Origin: Myxococcaceae bacterium
GTDB lineage: Bacteria > Myxococcota > Myxococcia > Myxococcales > Myxococcaceae
DNA length: 58,236 nt
Reading direction: 5' to 3'
Assembly (NCBI GenBank): GCA_019686135.1
Contig: JADGHL010000016.1
Span: 1 to 58,236 of the forward strand
The notes beneath the pieces are model-generated. The model did no database searches and had not been told where the DNA came from. It saw nothing but the letters and a program-made list of their open reading frames with translations. Below are positions 56,827-58,236 of this stretch, piece after piece. The stretch's first letter is position 1, and each line of letters opens with the position of its first letter. A program made the position numbers and the translations under genes.

Positions 56827-58236
56827 GTGATCCGCTCCTGCCGGCTACTCGCTCTCTTCGGAATCCTCCTCTCCGGCGTCGGGCGCGCGGACTACATGGA
56901 CCACTTCGCGTTCCGCGAGGACGTGGGTCCGCACAAGGTGCCGTACCTGGGGCCCGCGAAGCTCCTGGTGATCCCCGTGGAGGTCGCGGGCGCGCCGCGG
57001 ATCGACGTGGCGAAGCTCGAGCGCTTCTTCGGCCCCGATGAGCCCGGCGGCTTCGTCGACTTCTACCGGACCGCGTCGTTGGGCCGATATCTGCCGGTGG
57101 TGTCGATCGCGCCGGTGGTCCACTACGACGCCTGCCCGCTGCCCGAGGCGCAGTTCCCCGGGTGCGCGGTGGAACGCGGGGACATCGCCGCGTTTACGCC
57201 GGGGATGGCGTTGATCCGCGACGTCGTGCACCGCGCCGATCTGGCCGGAGTGGACTTCAGCCAATTCGACGTGAACGGCCGCAAGGGCACCGCGGATGGC
57301 TACGCGGACGGGGTGATGATCCTCACCAACATCCGGTTCGGCGGGATCGCGTTCCCGTTCGCCTATTACAACCGCGACGACAACCTCGCCGGCGGGATGG
57401 GCGGGCCGCTCATCGTCGACGGTGTGAAGATCCCGCACGTGGCGATCGCCGGCGAGGGCGACGCGCGGGTGCTCGTGCACGAGTTCGGACATCTGCTCGG
57501 GCTCACCGACCTGTACGACGAGTCCGGGCAGTACGACGGGCTGCCCTTCAGCTTCATGGGCGCCTGGGACTACGACCCGAACATCCCGCTCCCGGACGCG
57601 GAGACGCGCTATCGCCTGCGCTGGGCGAACGTGGTGCAGGTGGAGGGCGAGGGGCGCTTGGCGATTCCCCCGGTGGAGGCGAGCGGCCAGGTGTTCCGGC
57701 TCGGCACCGGAACCGAGTACTTCCTCGTGGAGAACCGGGGTCCTGGTGGACGGTTCGACGGTGAATTCACCGCGCGCGGGCTCGTCGTCTACCACGTCGA
57801 TCGTTCGGTCCGACTCGGAGGGGAGGAGGGCCGCTTCGTCGAGCGGTTGGTGCAGTGCGTGGAATGCGATCCCTGGCATCCCTACATCCGCGTGGTGCAG
57901 GCCGATGGAAGGTTCGATCTCGAGGCGGGTGGCCGGCCGGACTACGCGAACGATCTCTTCGGCGAGGGCGATGTGCTCAGGCCGGACCCGGGCAGCACGC
58001 CGTTGTCTCCGGACCATCGGGTGGAGTCGACGAACCTGTACAGCGGCGCTCCCACGGGCTGGAGGATCGACGGGCTGAAGGTCCTGGAGGACGGGACGAT
58101 CGAAGCATCCTTCTCCGGCCCGCCCACGGATCCGTGTGCCGATCCGCTCTGCGAAGACGGCGAGGCCTGCCAGGCGATCAACTGCGCTGCTCCGGCGCCG
58201 GACGGGGTGGAGGAACCCCGGGGGTGTGGCTGCGCC
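56827..58236 (+). CDS. M6-family metalloprotease with MYXO-CTERM signal, cut at window end
   Basis: At least 470 residues, running off the window. GTG start, signal peptide (LLALFGILLSGVGRA). The zinc site is VLVHEFGHLLGLTDLYD with HEFGH at 218-222, the M6 (immune-inhibitor A-like) pattern, followed by SFMGAWDYDP, the Met-turn. A C-terminal beta domain follows, then a Cys-rich linker (CADPLCEDGEACQAINC). The last visible residues GCGCA are the start of a MYXO-CTERM tail, so only about 20 to 30 residues should be missing. It is secreted and surface-anchored. The start has only a weak Shine-Dalgarno site. Confidence 0.85.
   Translation, partial: MIRSCRLLALFGILLSGVGRADYMDHFAFREDVGPHKVPYLGPAKLLVIPVEVAGAPRIDVAKLERFFGPDEPGGFVDFYRTASLGRYLPVVSIAPVVHYDACPLPEAQFPGCAVERGDIAAFTPGMALIRDVVHRADLAGVDFSQFDVNGRKGTADGYADGVMILTNIRFGGIAFPFAYYNRDDNLAGGMGGPLIVDGVKIPHVAIAGEGDARVLVHEFGHLLGLTDLYDESGQYDGLPFSFMGAWDYDPNIPLPDAETRYRLRWANVVQVEGEGRLAIPPVEASGQVFRLGTGTEYFLVENRGPGGRFDGEFTARGLVVYHVDRSVRLGGEEGRFVERLVQCVECDPWHPYIRVVQADGRFDLEAGGRPDYANDLFGEGDVLRPDPGSTPLSPDHRVESTNLYSGAPTGWRIDGLKVLEDGTIEASFSGPPTDPCADPLCEDGEACQAINCAAPAPDGVEEPRGCGCA

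Overview
The window is GC-rich, densely coded bacterial DNA. It most likely comes from the phylum Myxococcota. The best evidence is three separate MYXO-CTERM type C-terminal sorting signals (Cys, hydrophobic helix, Arg cluster): in the 690-residue protein ending at 37354, in the 2073-residue protein ending at 52619 (plus a second, internal one), and starting in the protease cut off at 58236. ASH/HYDIN-domain proteins, collagen-like lipoproteins and a Myxococcus-type RpoH-like sigma factor agree with this. I do not assign a genus. No rRNA, tRNA or CRISPR was recognised, and I see no transposase.

The first half (1-21.4 kb) is housekeeping and regulation. It holds a B12-dependent ribonucleotide reductase (nrdJ) with a strong terminator and a likely NrdR operator, and a small 2Fe-2S ferredoxin. 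A relic of a GH1 glycosidase and an outer-membrane barrel fused to thioredoxin follow; the barrel's signal peptide is cut off by stop codons. Next is a minus-strand operon of histidine kinase, TPP-dependent enzyme and ATP-grasp-like protein. Then come an isochorismatase-family hydrolase, folE, a glcD-type oxidase, an RpoH-like sigma factor, a beta-propeller/di-heme cytochrome lipoprotein, a TatT-like protein, tatA, a single-domain response regulator, an SCP2 protein, a CoA transferase and a lipoprotein.

From 21.5 to 27.1 kb lies a complete tripartite RND efflux operon (TolC-like, adaptor, pump). Divergent from it are a large PHP-domain lipoprotein and an outer-membrane protein.

From 31.3 to 54.1 kb is a cell-surface island built by repeated local duplication. 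It has three tandem collagen-like lipoprotein genes (the middle one broken by an 8-bp deletion) and a MYXO-CTERM CARDB/Ig-like protein. It also has a gutted pseudogene and two intact ASH/von Willebrand A lipoproteins. The two intact copies share a 2,525-bp direct repeat, apparently identical, on either side of mgtE. A 6.2-kb ORF follows, made of two tandem paralogues fused so that one Arg cluster is both the tail of a sorting signal and the head of a signal peptide. A Cys-rich lipoprotein closes the island. The last 4 kb carry an acyl-CoA dehydrogenase, a lipoprotein, an AlkD-like glycosylase and the start of an M6 metalloprotease.

The most unusual features are the fused sorting-signal/signal-peptide junction, the near-perfect long repeat around mgtE, and the debris left by duplication. 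The TPP-enzyme/ATP-grasp pair is the best candidate for an uncharacterised pathway. All functions are inferred by reading motifs; no database search was run.
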